DNA of 64,000 nucleotides, taken from assembly GCA_023548195.1 (NCBI GenBank), contig JAJHZJ010000005.1, positions 62,001 to 126,000 of the forward strand, in the 5' to 3' direction. Under the pieces are notes generated by a model. It was not told the DNA's origin. It did no database searches and was given only the letters and a program-made list of their open reading frames with translations. Position numbers and translations under genes: made by a program. This DNA is from Bettongia penicillata ogilbyi (Eukaryota > Chordata > Mammalia > Diprotodontia > Potoroidae). Positions 1 to 12,132 of the stretch are shown here, piece by piece (positions within the stretch are counted from its first letter, which is position 1; each line of letters opens with the position of its first letter).

Positions 1-825
1 CAGATAATTTGTCCCATTCTACGTTTCCCTTTCTCTTTCTCCCAGCATATTTCTCAGTCACCTCTTAATATTATTTTTTAGGTATCTTCCCTTCATATTC
101 AACTCACACCTGTACATTGTGCCTATATATACTCCAAATTACCCTAATAATGAGAAAAGTCTTATGAGTTACAAATATCATCTTCCCAGGTAGGAATACA
201 AAGAGTTTAAATTTATGAAGTTCCTCATGATATTCACTTTCTGTTTATCTTTTTGTGCTTCTTTTGAGTCTTATTTGAAACAAAATTTGCTATTGATCTT
301 TCGAATTTTGCTTTCAAATACAAGATTCTATTTCCTGGAAAGTCCATTTTATCCCTGAAGATTAGACTCAGCTTTGCTACATAGGTTTTGCTTGGTTTTA
401 ATCCTAGCTCATTTGACTTTCAGAATAACATATTCCAAGTCTTACAGTTCCTTGACGTATAAGCTACTAAGTTTTTTGCTGTTCTGATTGTGGTTTTAAA
501 ATACTTGGATTCTTTCTTTTTGACTGCTAGAAATATATTCTCCTTGATTTGGGAACTCTGGGATTTTGGCTATAACGCTCATGGCAGTTTTCCTTTCGGA
601 ACCCTTTCAATATCTATTTTACCCTCTGGTTTTAGGATTTCAGGCAGTCTTCACTGATAGTTTCTTGAAAGATGATGGCTAACCTCTATTTATTTTGATC
701 AAGAATTTCAGGTAGTTCTATGATTTTCAAATCATTTCTATTTGATCTGTTTTCCAGGTCATTTCTTTTCTTCCAATGAGATATTTCACTTTGTCTCATA
801 TTTTTGCATTCTTATACTTTCCTGT
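1..825 (-). mobile_element. Old L1/HAL1-type fragment: ORF1 3' half and start of 3' UTR
   Basis: Read on the minus strand, this matches the ORF1 C-terminal half of the better preserved copies near 31 and 49 kb. Parallel landmarks include 'tcaggtagttctatgatttt', 'ttccaggtcatttctttt' and 'ccaatgagatatttcac'. It is far more diverged than those copies and carries many stops, so it is an old, dead copy. The left end is cut by the window. A separate L1 3' end (826-1312) seems to interrupt it, because ORF1 N-terminal sequence resumes beyond that piece. L1 versus HAL1 cannot be decided here. Confidence 0.65.
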
Positions 826-1312
826 TAAGTAAATTTTCACCTTATTCATGCTGCATAGAATAATTAAAATGAATGGGAGAAACCATAAAACCAAACAGAA
901 CAAAGCAAAGCATAACAAAAGAGAAATGTTCAGCTTCATTCTGTGATTCAGTTCCATAGTTATTTCTGTCAATATGGAAAGCAATTTGCCTCAAGAGTAC
1001 ATTGGTGATTTTTTAGGTCCTTGCATTGCTGTAAAGGACTAAGTCTACCAGAAAAATTCCTCGCACACTGTGATTGCTGCTGTATACAAAAATTCTCCTG
1101 GTTTTTCTCCTTTCACTCAGCATCAGTTCATATAAGTTCTTCCAGGCCTCTCAAAAGTTTTCTGTTCATCATTTCTCATAGCACAATAGTTTTCTACTAC
1201 ATTTATTTACCACAACTTGCTCAGTCATTCGCTAATTGATGGACATCCCCTTGATTTCCAGTGTTTGGCCATCACAAAGTATAACTGCTACAAATATTTT
1301 TTACATGTGAGA
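826..1312 (-). mobile_element. L1 3' end fragment (ORF2 C-terminus / 3' UTR), antisense
   Basis: This stretch aligns by eye with 27600-28090, the antisense L1 ORF2 end. Shared landmarks are 'gagaaaccat', 'gctgtaaaggactaagt' / 'gctgtgaagggctaagtt', 'cattcagcatcagttta'-like text and 'cccttgatttccag'. It separates two parts of an older antisense L1 ORF1, which suggests it inserted there. I could not find clean target-site duplications. No open reading frame of note survives. Confidence 0.6.
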
Positions 1313-2130
1313 CCCTTAAAATCATTGGCCAGGTTTTCTTTTATTTCCCTAATTTGACTTTCAAATCCTCTTTAACTTTTTCTAGAATGCTCTTTGGGCC
1401 TGAAACTGGTTTATATTCCCTGGTGAGGTTTGAGATGTGAGTACAGTTTCAATGCTGTCATCCTCGGTATTGGTGTTTTGGTCCTTCTCCCCCTAGAAAG
1501 ATTTTGTGTCTTATCTTTTCTGGTTTGTATCTTGCTCATGATGACAGTTATTTTCCTGGCTTTTAAAGTTGATCTCTGCTTCTGGCACACAGAGGGCTCT
1601 GTTCCACTGTTCTTGTATTTGGAACTTAGACTTTGTGTATTGTGGCATCTGGTTCTTTCAGCTAGAGGCCAGAGTGATATAGTTCACCTGGTGCTGAGTT
1701 GGTTGATGAGCCAAAGTTGAGACTGGGTGAAATCTTTCTGAGTTTCCCCAGAGTCACCCTAGAGTTAGCTGCATTAAGTGTGAGGGAAGGATGATCTGGC
1801 CACAGGAAGTCTCCTCTCCTGAGCACAGGCAAGCTCAGTGTTTGGTGTACTAGTGTTTGCACTAGTGTCTCTCTAGTCTGCTGGTTGTACTGAGGCATGC
1901 CTGTGGTCTTATTATTCTTGATTGTGGGCTCCATGCCCCTTGGGCTTGGGATATCCTCTCAGTATGCTGATGTGTGGCTATTTGGAACTGCTGCAGTCCT
2001 GCACTGTTCCACCTTTAGGGGCTGCCTTTTGAGATTTTCCTAGCCTCATGGGCTGAGACACTGTTTACCACATAGGCTGATTCCACTGTTCCAAGATTTT
2101 TCCTGGGGAAATATTGAATGCGTTTTTCAA
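1313..2130 (-). mobile_element. Old L1 fragment: ORF1 N-terminus and 5' UTR, antisense
   Basis: The left part reads on the minus strand as the coiled-coil-coding start of an L1 ORF1 ('gactttcaaatcctctttaa' parallels 'gattttcaaaatcctttttgag' in other copies). The right part is GC-richer, as expected of an L1 5' UTR. It probably continues the element seen at 1-825. The stop-free stretches on either strand here are short and do not resemble proteins. The 5' boundary is only approximate. Confidence 0.5.
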
Positions 2131-3894
2131 CATCAAAAGGTGATGAGTTTTTTATTATTTTATATTTTGGACTTATTTAGACTTATTTTTATTCAACATA
2201 TTTGTAAAAAGTGTGGGATAGTGGAATTAGAATAAATATGTATAACAATGAAATTAGAGACTGTGGGAGCACAGATAGCCAGTAAATAGTTCTAATTCAC
2301 AATGGTAATAATTCACTTTAAGGTGTAGAAAGGACTTTTCTCATGTACCATGAGGCAGGGAATATGCATGTTCCCAAATCACTTTTTATGCATGTTAAGT
2401 GGGCTCTGGTATTTGACTAATGTCACATATTTAATTAGCAGATCTGAGATGTGTATGTCATACTTCTGAATCAAAGTACAATGTTCTCACTTTGCCTTGT
2501 CTCATTAGATAAAACCTGCATTTAACTTTCCTCTCCTCTCCCACAAATTTGATCTGCCTGAAAAGTATTTACCAGCTTTTCCCACACTTCTGATGACACT
2601 TGACAGATCTGATGGCAAGCAACAGCATCAAACTAAAGGAATATCTTTCAGTTTTCTTAGTTGCATCTGTAACTTTCATCACTAATTTTATTTAATTGGT
2701 CTATATTTTTTTCAGAACCAGGAAAACACTGCCAATATCTACCCCTGGCAAATAGTGCACAAGAAGAGAAACACGGAAATTAACCTGTCTCATGTTTGCA
2801 ATGACAGAATTGACTCTGTTGCAAGGTAGTTTTATTCACAAAGATTTTTATCAGCTTATCAGTGTGTTAATTTTCCTGAAGATATTCAAAAGAAGATTAC
2901 TTAATTCAATTATCTATTCTTTTCATCTTTTCTATTATGTTACAATGAATTAAGTTTATAGCCTACTTTTTATAAACAATTTATGCTATAGTTTTTCTGT
3001 GATGTGAAGTTTTACTGCTTTGTTTAGTTGCATATCATACCTAAATAGACAGCATATGAGATGGGCAACTGTTGATGCCTTCAATACAAAACCAAGGCTA
3101 ATTATGTTCCTTACTTGAATCAGAATGTTTATGACATACTGTGAAGAAAAGTTCCTTTGGTTATATGCAAGAAGGACAAGTTACTTAACTTCATTTAAAA
3201 AAGACAATACATTATAGACTCTACAGTAAGGATTTTAATTTCCCTATTGTTTCTAAAATGAAAGGTATTACTATCTACAAAAGTGCTTTGGTTCTTTATC
3301 TTTCTATTGCTCCTGATTCATTACCCTTTTAATAACCAACTATTACAAAGTAAAGATAGGGATAGCTCTACACAGGTTACTAGAAAATGAGTCTTTAAGG
3401 TAAGTGATATTTTTTTTTTCTTTCTATCCTCCAAGTTCAATACAGCTTCTTGAACATAGTTAAATGTTTAGCAGTTTGTTGACTTGACTCTGAAAATTCT
3501 GAACTGCATTGTTTCCTGACCCATTTACAGCAATGAAGTTGGCTTAAAAATATCAAAGTCTAAACAGAAAAAGTAAGGTGGGTTCAATAAGATAATATTA
3601 TTTAACATTAATAGAATGTTTTCAGTTTTGCAAAGAATTGTGTCTATATAACCTTGTGTACATACAGAGTGTGTGGATCAGATATTCCAGTGGACCAAGC
3701 CACTGCTCTGTTCACAGATTTGATGTTGTTTGACGCTCACACATAACACTGTGAGTTGTGTTTTAAAAACAAAAACAATGTACAGAAATATGGTGAGTTT
3801 GGTTCAGTAACTCATTCAATATCACATAGACAGGAAGTATATGAGGAAGGACTGGGAACTCTATAGAGGAAGGGGAAAATGATCGAGAATAAGT
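2131..3894. other. No gene or clear repeat recognised
   Basis: AT-rich sequence with no ORF above background and no repeat family I can name. Isolated pyrimidine runs occur near 3410-3430. Confidence 0.5.
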
Positions 3895-4115
3895 ATTTAT
3901 ATTACAAGTATTTGTGACAGGCACTGTGCTAAATGTTTTACAAAAATTATTTCCTTTGAGCCTCTCAAAAATATGGCAACATGAATACTACTATTACTCT
4001 TGTTTTATGGAGGAGGAAACAAAGGAGAACAGAAGTTAAATGACTTACCTAAGTTCACATAGCATATAAGTGTCAGAGGCCAGATTTGGGCTCTAGGCTG
4101 TGTAACACTGCCCTT
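3895..4115 (-). mobile_element. MIR-type SINE relic, antisense
   Basis: The order of landmarks follows an antisense MIR: 'gcactgtgctaaatgtttta', then 'ttttatggaggaggaaac', then 'aagttaaatgacttacct', then 'gtcagaggccagatttggg'. Divergence is high, as expected for an ancient copy. Confidence 0.7.
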
Positions 4116-4499
4116 CAAAGAACTGATAGAATCAAAGTAATTTTTTTCACTCATACATCTTGAATAATTTTGGATTTGGGATAATCACAATCATAGAATT
4201 ACAAAGTATAATATTCTACATATCTCAAAATTAAATTTGTCCCATGCATTTCTTTCTCCATTTAAATAATGCATACAAAACCTTGTGCCAAATTAAGAGT
4301 ATTGACTGTTCCCACCTTGTAGGCCAATGTCAGTACATTAAAATGGAAGGTGTCTAATTAACCGTCAGACATCCATTGAAATCATAGCTTTTCTGTTATT
4401 TTGGACTAGATGATTAGTATCTACATCTTATTTTCCTCATCTGTAAAACGGGAATGCTTAGGTTTGCCTTCCTTACCTCACAAGGCTATCAAGAACACA

Positions 4500-4775
4500 T
4501 TTGGTGAAATATAAAGTACAGTAGCAGTTTGGCAACTAGTTGGCAAAACATGGAGTGATGGACCTGGTGTCAGAAAGACCTGAGTTCAAATCTTATCTCT
4601 GACATTTGCTAGTACAATGACCTGATGCAAGTCAGTTAAACTTCTGTTCTTTTACTCATCTTTAAAATGAGACCAATATTTATCACACAGGAATATTGTG
4701 AGTATATTATAAGATCATATTTTAAAGTACTTTCAAAACATTAAAGTTTTATGTGGATGTCAGTTAATAATGATT
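4500..4775 (+). mobile_element. MIR/CORE-type SINE, sense
   Basis: A tRNA-derived SINE body: 'ggacctggtgtcagaaagac', 'ctgagttcaaatcttatctc', 'caagtcagttaaacttctg', 'cttttactcatctttaaaatg', followed by a variable tail with 'aaagtactttcaaaacatta'. The box B-like 'gttcaaatc' is visible. It is better preserved than the MIRs elsewhere, so a marsupial-specific CORE-SINE subfamily is possible. Confidence 0.7.
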
Positions 4776-4900
4776 ATTACTACATAACATAACAATACAA
4801 TACAATGTACATACAATAAAACATAATACAACAAAATATAATGATATATGATATATAATTTAATATTATACCATATGATAATATTAATAATGTTATATTT
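4776..4900. repeat. AT-rich low-complexity tract
   Basis: Imperfect ataca/ataata repeats follow directly on the SINE and probably grew from its A-rich tail. Confidence 0.7.
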
Positions 4901-5015
4901 TGATTCTAACAGTTCATTTAAGAATAGGGTTCAAATCTGGTCTTTGTAGCTTACTAGATACGTGGCCCTGGACAAGACACTTATCCTCTATTTTCCCGCT
5001 TTTTCTCATTGGTGA
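4901..5015 (+). mobile_element. Short MIR-type fragment, sense
   Basis: 'ggttcaaatctggtctttgt', 'cttactagatacgtggcc' and 'ctggacaagacacttatcct' match the MIR core in order. Only the middle of the SINE is present. Confidence 0.6.
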
Positions 5016-5364
5016 GTAATCATTATTTAAATTACTATTAAATAATGTATTGAATAATTATTCTCATTGCCTTGTAAATATGCATTACACATATGGGGAA
5101 AACGGAAAAGATGATAGTATTCATGGGCAAGATGATTACATTGGTCTCTTTGCTATTCTGAGAATAAGATATTCCAAATTCTGATTCTGGAAATTTTTAC
5201 TACCTCCCCCCAATACCCATCATGCTCCTCTTCATCCCCTGTAACTTCTGGCTTTCCTCAACTTTCAGTTAAAGTCTTACCTTTAATCACTTTTAAATTT
5301 ATTACTTCTGCTTTGTTGATTATTTAGAATTTTTTTCCAATATAACTTGATAGTACATAGTTGT

Positions 5365-5490
5365 GTACATTTTGTCTCCCTATTAGAACTTGAGCTTCTT
5401 GTGATAAAGGACTGCTTCTCTTTGTATTACATTACTTAGTATACTGTTTGTCAAAGAGTACATGTTTAAATAAATATTGAATGACTGACT
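5365..5490 (+). mobile_element. L2 (or MIR3) 3'-end relic
   Basis: 'agaacttgagcttcttgtga' then 'gtttaaataaatattgaatg' resembles the conserved 3' end of L2-type LINEs ('...agctccttgag...aataaatattgaatga'). Confidence 0.6.
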
Positions 5491-6004
5491 GATGAAAATG
5501 CTGAAAATGGTAAAATGCTGAACACAAAGATGAAATAGAAGTGCCAATCCAGAAGGTTAGTGACCAGGTGATTTATTCTATTCCCCATGCTGCAACAGTA
5601 AGGAGCCCAGCATACAAATGAGGGCCTGTTATCACAGGTTCTGAGATCTGCTTTACTGAAAGGACAGCAACTTCTGAGGGGTGAAGCATCTACTTCAGTC
5701 ATGCACATATGACATTTACTTAGTTCAGGGGGGAAAAGTCAGCAACCTGAAGCTCAGAGAAAATACAAACAGAAATGAAAAGCAACAGAGAGGCAACAAC
5801 TGTATGACCATAAGCAATACATACATCAGAGATCAACAGACAGATGCAATTACCTTACCATTACATATATATCCTAGTTACGAGACACAGAAGCACCAAC
5901 ATCTGGGTTTTCAAAGACAGAAGTCTCCTTAGCAACTACTCAGGCTCTTGTCTAGTCAAACAAATACTTCTAATGAATAAGCATTCAAAAAAAATCTCAC
6001 CTCA
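5491..6004. other. Unrecognised sequence
   Basis: Small stop-free stretches exist on both strands but have no recognisable protein content. Nothing else is seen before the dinucleotide tract. Confidence 0.4.
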
Positions 6005-6005
6005 C

Positions 6006-6062
<57 letters not shown>

Positions 6063-6166
6063 GTGTGTGTGTTTGTGTGTGGGTGTGTGGGTGTGTGTGT
6101 CTGTGTGTGTGTATGTTGCTGTGTGTGTGTATGTTGTGTATGTGCGTGTGTATATGTATGTATATA
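6005..6166. repeat. (TA)n-(TG)n microsatellite
   Basis: About 10 TA units run into a long TG tract that becomes interrupted (tgtgtgggtg, tgttgctg) towards the right. Long apparent peptides in both strands are only translations of this repeat. Confidence 0.95.
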
Positions 6167-6720
6167 AAATTGTCGAAGTCAGAGGGCATTACAACCCTTG
6201 AGAACAGTGCCTCATTAGAAATTAAAAATGATGTGCACCTTCCTACACAAAAATCACACCTAATCAAACTTCTCTTAATGGATAGGTCCATTAATGGATA
6301 GGAAATATCTTTAAATCTCTTTAAAATAATCAGCTTTATGCCTACCCAAGGAATTCATTAAAGTATCCACTGTGGGACACAGAAATTTTAGCCTTGATGA
6401 TTAAAATAAATGCAGTAGTGAAAAAATACAAACAAACTACATAAAAAAAACTGAAATTTGAAATATAATTCTGCTATTTACTGCTATTTTGTATCTTCCC
6501 TTTATCTCTTTAGTCCTTAATTTGCCATATAGTAAATGATTACTCTTGGACCTGATGACATATATAGTTCTTTCTAGATCTGAAATTTCCAGAATTGTGG
6601 CATAGTTTAGAGATGAAAATGGAGATCTTTAAGTATAATTCAAACACCTTGTTGCATGCTAAAGGAAACTAGAGCTTTTTATTTATATAGACAAATCTAT
6701 GTCAGAATGGTACAGTCATT
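6167..6720. other. Unrecognised sequence
   Basis: No gene or clear repeat. The right edge holds 'agaaaagtat' (6721-6730), which recurs at 10658-10667 and is the proposed target-site duplication of the L1/HAL1 composite. Confidence 0.4.
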
Positions 6721-6730
6721 AGAAAAGTAT

Positions 6731-7822
6731 AGGAGGGGGTAGAACCAAGATGGTTGAGTTGAAAGACACATATCCCCTAGCTCTTCCCCCATGGTTCATA
6801 AAATACCTGTAAAGAATGACTTTCAACAAATACTAGAACATTACAAACCACAGAAGGTTGGAGTGAAGGAGATTTCCAGCCCAGAGTGACCTGGAAGGCC
6901 AATGGGAAAGGTCTGTCACACTAGACACAAAGTGGAGCCCAGCCCAGCATTGATTCTGCCAGGTAAAGGGGAGGAATTCAGCAGGTTTCAGGAGCAGAAT
7001 CCCCCGTGACAGGAGCAGGGACTCTCAGATCTCTCAACCCACAGGCTCCAAAGGTCAGTAAGAGAAATTCTTCAACTGGCCAAGAAGTGAGCAGGGTCCC
7101 TCCCATAGCTCTGGCAGCAGCCAACATCCATTGTTGGAGGCCTCATTGTAAAACCACTGGGGGAATTAATCAGCTGATCTGAACCTCAGCCATGAGTGCT
7201 GGCGTGGCAGAACTACACGTGAGGCTGTTGTGGAAAGGAAATTGTACTGCTCACAGATTCTGGGCACAAAAGATTCTAGTTGCGCCTGGACCAGTGTGTA
7301 GGCATCATTGTGCCACCTTGGAGGAACTAAGATCTTACAGGATGACAAAAAACCCAAAACTAAAATAATTGGTTGGGAAAATGACCAAAAAAGGGAAAAA
7401 AATAAGACTATGAAAGGTTACTTTCTTGGTGAATAGGTGTCTTCTCCCATCCTTTCATATAAGTAAGAACAAAACTTACCAACAGAGAAAGACATAAATG
7501 TCCAGACTTCTGTATCCCAGATCAGGGAAGAGATCAAAAAGAATTTTGAAAATCAAGTAACAAAGGTGAAGGAAAAATTAGGGAGAGAAATGAGAGCAAT
7601 GCATGAAAATCATGAAAAGTGAGTCAACAGCTTGCTAAAGGAGACCCAGAAAGAATGCTGAAGAAAATAGCACCTTTAAAAATAGACTAACTGAACTGTC
7701 AAAAGAGGTCCAAAAATCCAATGAGGAGAAGAATACTTTAAAAAAGCAGTACTGGCCAAATGGAAAAGGAGGTTCAAAAGTTCACTGAAGAAAATAGTTC
7801 TTTAAAGATTAGAGTGGAACAA
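6731..7822 (+). mobile_element. L1-type 5' end: 5' UTR plus first ~440 nt of ORF1
   Basis: The start ('gtagaaccaagatggttgag') is the L1/HAL1 5' terminus. The 5' UTR runs to a degenerate ORF1 start near 7381, and the ORF1 homology stops at 'ttctttaaagattagagtgg'. In the next copy that point corresponds to about 8933. The HAL1 5' terminus follows at once. The sequence is closer to the older 5' UTR at 24.0 kb than to the adjacent HAL1, so it is not a simple tandem duplication. A 10-bp match flanks the pair as a unit (6721-6730 and 10658-10667). No ORF1 continuation is found to the right of the HAL1. Confidence 0.7.
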
Positions 7823-8465
7823 GGGAGGAGCCAAGATGGCTAAGTAGAAAGACTCACATATGCTAGCTCTGAACCCACAGCCCATAAATTACCTATTAAA
7901 AGAACTCTCAATGGGTTCTGGAGAAGTGGAAGCTGCGCAGCAACGGAGTGGAGGAGATTTCTGTTCCAGAGAGCCCTGAAAATCCACCACCAAAGGTCCA
8001 TTGTACATGGGATGCAGAGCACAACCGAGCCATGCCTTCACTGCACAGCCCCAAGAGAAGCAGATACGAACAGGCTTCAGGGACAGAATCTCCAGCAGCC
8101 ATGAAGGTCCCTCTGCCCACAGGTGCACAGGTCAGTGAGAAAGTCTTCTAGACTGACCAAGAGGGGAGCAGGGTTTCTCCATAACTAAGGCTCCCTCGGC
8201 AGGCAGCAGCGGGAGGAAGCGGCAGCTAGGGGCTCCTAGAGCAGACTGGGGCTCAGGTCCATTGCTGAAGGTCTCTGCATAAACCCGCTGAGGGAACTGA
8301 GCCTGGAAGGTGGCCCTGCCCCCACCTGAGAACCTGAACTTAATTTCTCACACTGAATAGCAGCCCCACCCTGAGGCTGGGGAGCAGCATTTGAATCTCA
8401 GACCCCAAGCACTAGTGAGGCGGGGGTGGATAGGAATCTCAGAGGTCAAGTAACTGGCTGGGAAA

Positions 8466-9590
8466 ATGCCCAGAAAAGGCAAAAACAATAAAGCCATAGA
8501 AGGTTACTTTCTTGGTGAACAGTTATTTCCTCCTTTCCTTTCAGATGAGGAAGAACAATGCTTACCATCAGGGGAAGTCATAGAAGTCAAGGCCTCTGTA
8601 TCTCAAACATCCAAAAGGAATATCCAATGGGCTCAGGCCATGGAAGAGCTCAGAAAAGATTTTGAAAATAAAGTTAGACAGGAGGAGGAAAAACTGGGAA
8701 GAGAAATGAGAGAGATGCAAGAAAAGCATGAAAAATGGGTCAATACCTTGCTAAAGGACACCCAAAAAATGCTGAAGAAAATAACACCTTGAAAAATAGG
8801 CTCACTCAATTGGCAAAAGAGGTTCAAAAAGCCAATGAGGAGAAGAATGCTCTCAAAAGCAGAATTAGTCAAATGAAAAAAGAGGTTCAAAAGCTCACTG
8901 AAGAAAATAGTTCTCTCAAAATTAGAACAGACGGAGGCTAATGACTTTCTCAGAAACCAAGAAATCACCAAAAAAACCGAAAAGAACGAAGAAATGGAAG
9001 ATAATGTGAGATATCTCATTGGAAAAACAACTGACCTGTAAAATAGATCCAGGTGACACAATTTAAAAATTATGGGACTACCTGAAAGCCATGATCACAA
9101 AAAGAGCCTAGACATCATCTTTCATGAAATTATCAAAGAAAACTGCCCTGAGAGTCTAGAAGCAGAGGGCAAAATAAAATCACTACCTGAAAGGTATCAA
9201 AAAAGAGAAACTCCTAGGAACATTGTGGCCAAATTCTAGAATTCCCAGGTCAAGGAGAAAATATTTCAAGCAACTAGAAAGAAACAATTCAAGTACTGTG
9301 GAAGTACGATCCCAATAACACAATATTTACCATCTTCCTCATTAAGGAATCCAAGGTCTTGGAAGATGATATTCTAAAATGAACTAGGATTAAAACCACG
9401 AATCATCTACCCAGCAAAACTGAGTATAATACCTCACGGGAAAAAAATGATCTTTCAATGAAATAGACGACTTTCAAGGATTCTTGATGAAAAGAGCTGA
9501 ACTGAAAAGTAAACATGACTTCAAACACAGGAATCAAGAGGAGCATGAAAAAGTAAACAAGAAAGAGAAATCACAAGGGACTTGCTAATA
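8466..9590 (+). pseudogene. HAL1 ORF1 (ORF1p-like RNA-binding protein), broken
   Basis: The start ATG lies in the context 'ggaaaatgcccagaaaaggc', as in all copies. The first frame is open for 108 codons (8466-8792) and encodes 'MPRKGKNNKAIEGYF' and a charged coiled coil (EELRKDFENKV...). A frameshift near 8790 moves the heptad region (KKEVQKLTEENSSLKI) to another frame, ending at 8941. Downstream, the RNA-binding part is recognisable in pieces (nucleotides encoding 'GLPESHD') but holds stops. The intact family protein would be an L1 ORF1p-type trimeric RNA chaperone: coiled coil, RRM, C-terminal domain. It is not functional here. Confidence 0.75.
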
Positions 9591-9673
9591 TTGAATTGTT
9601 TACATCCCTACATGGAAAGATAATATTTATCACTCTTGAAATTTTTTCAGTATCTGGGTAGTTGGTGGGATTA

Positions 9674-9741
9674 TACACACACACAAACATAGACACACAA
9701 ACACACACATATATACATGTGTACACATATATGTAATATAC

Positions 9742-9822
<81 letters not shown>
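9674..9822. repeat. (CA)n-(TA)n-(GA)n compound microsatellite in the HAL1 3' UTR
   Basis: Interrupted CA repeats lead to TA repeats and then about 30 perfect GA units (9762-9822). It sits just after 'cagtatctgggtagttggtg', the same position that holds TG/CA repeats in the other HAL1 copies. Confidence 0.95.
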
Positions 9823-9825
<3 letters not shown>

Positions 9826-10667
9826 TACAGGGTGAGATGAATAGGAAGTGATCATATCTAATAAAGAAATTAAGGGATGAGAAAAGAATATATTGATATA
9901 TTGGGAAGAGAAAGGGATATATGGAATGTGGGAAATCATCTCTCATAAAAGAGACAAGAAAAAGGCTTTCCAATGGAGGGGAAAAAGGTGGACGTTAGAG
10001 TGAAAAAGTGAAGCTTACTCTCATCACATTTGGCTCAAGAAAGTAATAGCATGCATACTCAATTTGTTATGGAAACCGATCTTACAATAAAGGAAAGTAA
10101 GGGAGAAGGGGATGAGCAAGGTCGGGGGATGATGGAAAGGAGGGCAAATGGGAGGAAGGAGCAATTAGAAGTTAACAATCCTGGGGAAGGACAAGATCAA
10201 AAGAGAAAACAGAAGAAACGAGAGGCAGTATAGGATGGAGGGAAATAGAGTTAGTCTTACACAACATGACTATTATGGAAGTCATTTGCAAAACTACACA
10301 GATATGGACTATATTGAATTGCTTGCCTTCTCAGTAGGGCTTAGTGGGTAGGGAGGAAGGGAGAGTAGTTGGAACTCAAAGTTTTAGGAACAAATGTTGA
10401 GTGTTGATCCTGAATATAACTGAGAAATAAGAAATACAGTTAATGGAGTGTATAAATTATCTTGTCCTACAGGAAAAAATGAGAAGATGGAGATAAGGGA
10501 AGGGAGAGATGCTAGAAGGGAGGGCAGATTGAAAGAAGTGTTAATCAGAATATTCGGCTTTTTGGGTTGGAAGGAGGGAGGATACGGGTAGAAAATTTGG
10601 AACTCAAGATTTTGTGGAGATGAATGTTGAAAACTGAAAATAAATAATTTAAAAGAGAGAAAAGTAT

Positions 10668-11939
10668 GAAGATAATATTTGGCTATATTTTAGAAGAAAA
10701 AAAAAGTCTTCCACAATTTACCTTTGTGGGGATTTTACTATACAAAAGAAAATAATAGTTCATACATCACAAGTTAATATAATTAATAAGGTAGCATAAA
10801 TGAATATTATATATTCATTCAATCATCAAACATACATAGTCTGGCAATTATTCTAAGCAGAAAATATATATAGAAAAAATAAAGCAATCTTAGGATAATG
10901 TAACTTCTGAAGCTACATCTCCTGACCAATGCCTTATATTTATCCTAAGTGCCCCTGGAGTGACTTTTTTTAATGTCATTTTCAGTTTAGTTGTATATAC
11001 TCTCCACACTTTGCCCCTAAGATTATCAGCTAAGAATCAGCCAATCTTAATGAATTTTTAGAAATGAGTAATTACTAAGCTACTTAAATAAGATATGTGC
11101 ACAAAATATTCCCCCAAAAGTAGTTGAGGAACTCTTCCCCAGGTACGTATATGGTCAGAGAAACTGGATTTAAATTTAGAAACTACTTGAAGCTAAGTGG
11201 AAATTCAGTTGCTCATTACTAAGTGTTCTTTACACCAGTCTCTGGGATATTCCATATGTCCTCTGTCAGCATGACATATCATCTTTACTGGGTTCCGCTT
11301 TGAGTCACAAGTTAAATTTATCTTTGCCTTCTCATGATGCAGATATTGTTTCCATCCTATCCATGGATCCCATTGAGGAAACTAAGGACGATGGAGAAGG
11401 CTAACATATGCTGGAACCTTGAAAACTGTCAAGGTTTTTCTCTGGGTCAAAAGAATTAGGGAACACAGATATATAGAAAGGTGAAAACAAGTCCTCTCAC
11501 CAATCCTCTCTTCCAAACAGTTATGTCTCAAAGACTTCAGGTAGAGCACCACATTCATCCTAGTTTCTATAATGCTTCCTCTCAACTTATGAGTTATAGG
11601 TGAGTCTTGCGATGTGATCAAATTTTTTGGCCTATTCAGATATATAATTCTAGTGTAATGTCATTCTAGCTCCAAGGTCTTATTGCATTTATTCTTTTCA
11701 TTGATAGATTAAAATATGATCTCATCTAGTTATCAGAAATAAAATGGTTGTGAGGTATTATTAAACTCACATACATTATGCTCAGATATTAAAAATGATG
11801 TAGGACTTCACCCATGTGATCTTCCTTCCAGTTATGGTTACTGATCACAATGCATACATGCCTGTTCATCAAGTGAAACTCTAGTCCAATATGGCCTTTC
11901 TTACTTTCCCTCCACAACTTGAACATATTAGAAGCAGAC
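10668..11939. other. No gene or clear repeat recognised
   Basis: Ordinary AT-rich sequence. A stop-free minus-strand stretch of 79 codons near 11.4-11.6 kb has no recognisable content. Confidence 0.45.
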
Positions 11940-12132
11940 ACAATCTGTACAATGATTTGACCCTCATTCTGAAATTGTGATCAGTCTATCTTCTTTGTCT
12001 TGGAGCATATATTTTTTAATGATTCTGAGGTTCTTTATTTTGCTATGAATTTCAAGAAATGCAATGATTCTCAATTTTTCTGTTTTCATTCTCTTTTCCA
12101 TGTCATTTGTTTTGGCTATGTGATATGCTTCC
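11940..12132 (-). mobile_element. Old L1 ORF1 fragment, left flank of the provirus
   Basis: 'ttttccatgtcatttgtttt' followed by 'ggctatgtgatatgcttcc' parallels the antisense ORF1 text 'ttccaggtcagttgtttt...ccaatgagatatttcaca' of the other copies. The provirus LTR begins directly afterwards. The same L1 resumes to the right of the provirus at about 14.9 kb. Confidence 0.55.

Larger units (their letters stand above)
7823..10657 (+). mobile_element. HAL1-like LINE (L1 relative with ORF1 only), near full length
   Basis: Order: 5' UTR from 'gggaggagccaagatggc' (7823-8465), ORF1 remnant (8466 to about 9590), microsatellite (9674-9822), purine-rich 3' UTR, and terminus 'tgttgaaaactgaaaataaa'. No ORF2 lies between ORF1 and the 3' end. 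The same 2.8-kb architecture recurs at 20.4, 24.0, 30.0, 48.0 and 57.2 kb, so ORF2 absence is a property of the family and not a deletion in one copy. That is the known pattern of HAL1 ('half-L1') elements, which rely on L1 ORF2 protein. It is joined on the left to another 5' end (6731-7822). Confidence 0.78.

Noticed and set aside
1430..1934. Opposed 90-96 codon frames at about 1.4-1.9 kb
   Set aside because: They lie in a GC-richer old L1 5' UTR and do not resemble any protein I recognise.
5844..6301. Overlapping Cys/Val-rich and His/Thr-rich open frames on both strands
   Set aside because: They are translations of the (TA)n(TG)n microsatellite.
9571..9973. Minus-strand frames of 100-122 codons
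   Set aside because: They cross the (GA)n/(TA)n microsatellite in the HAL1 3' UTR and have no domain content.
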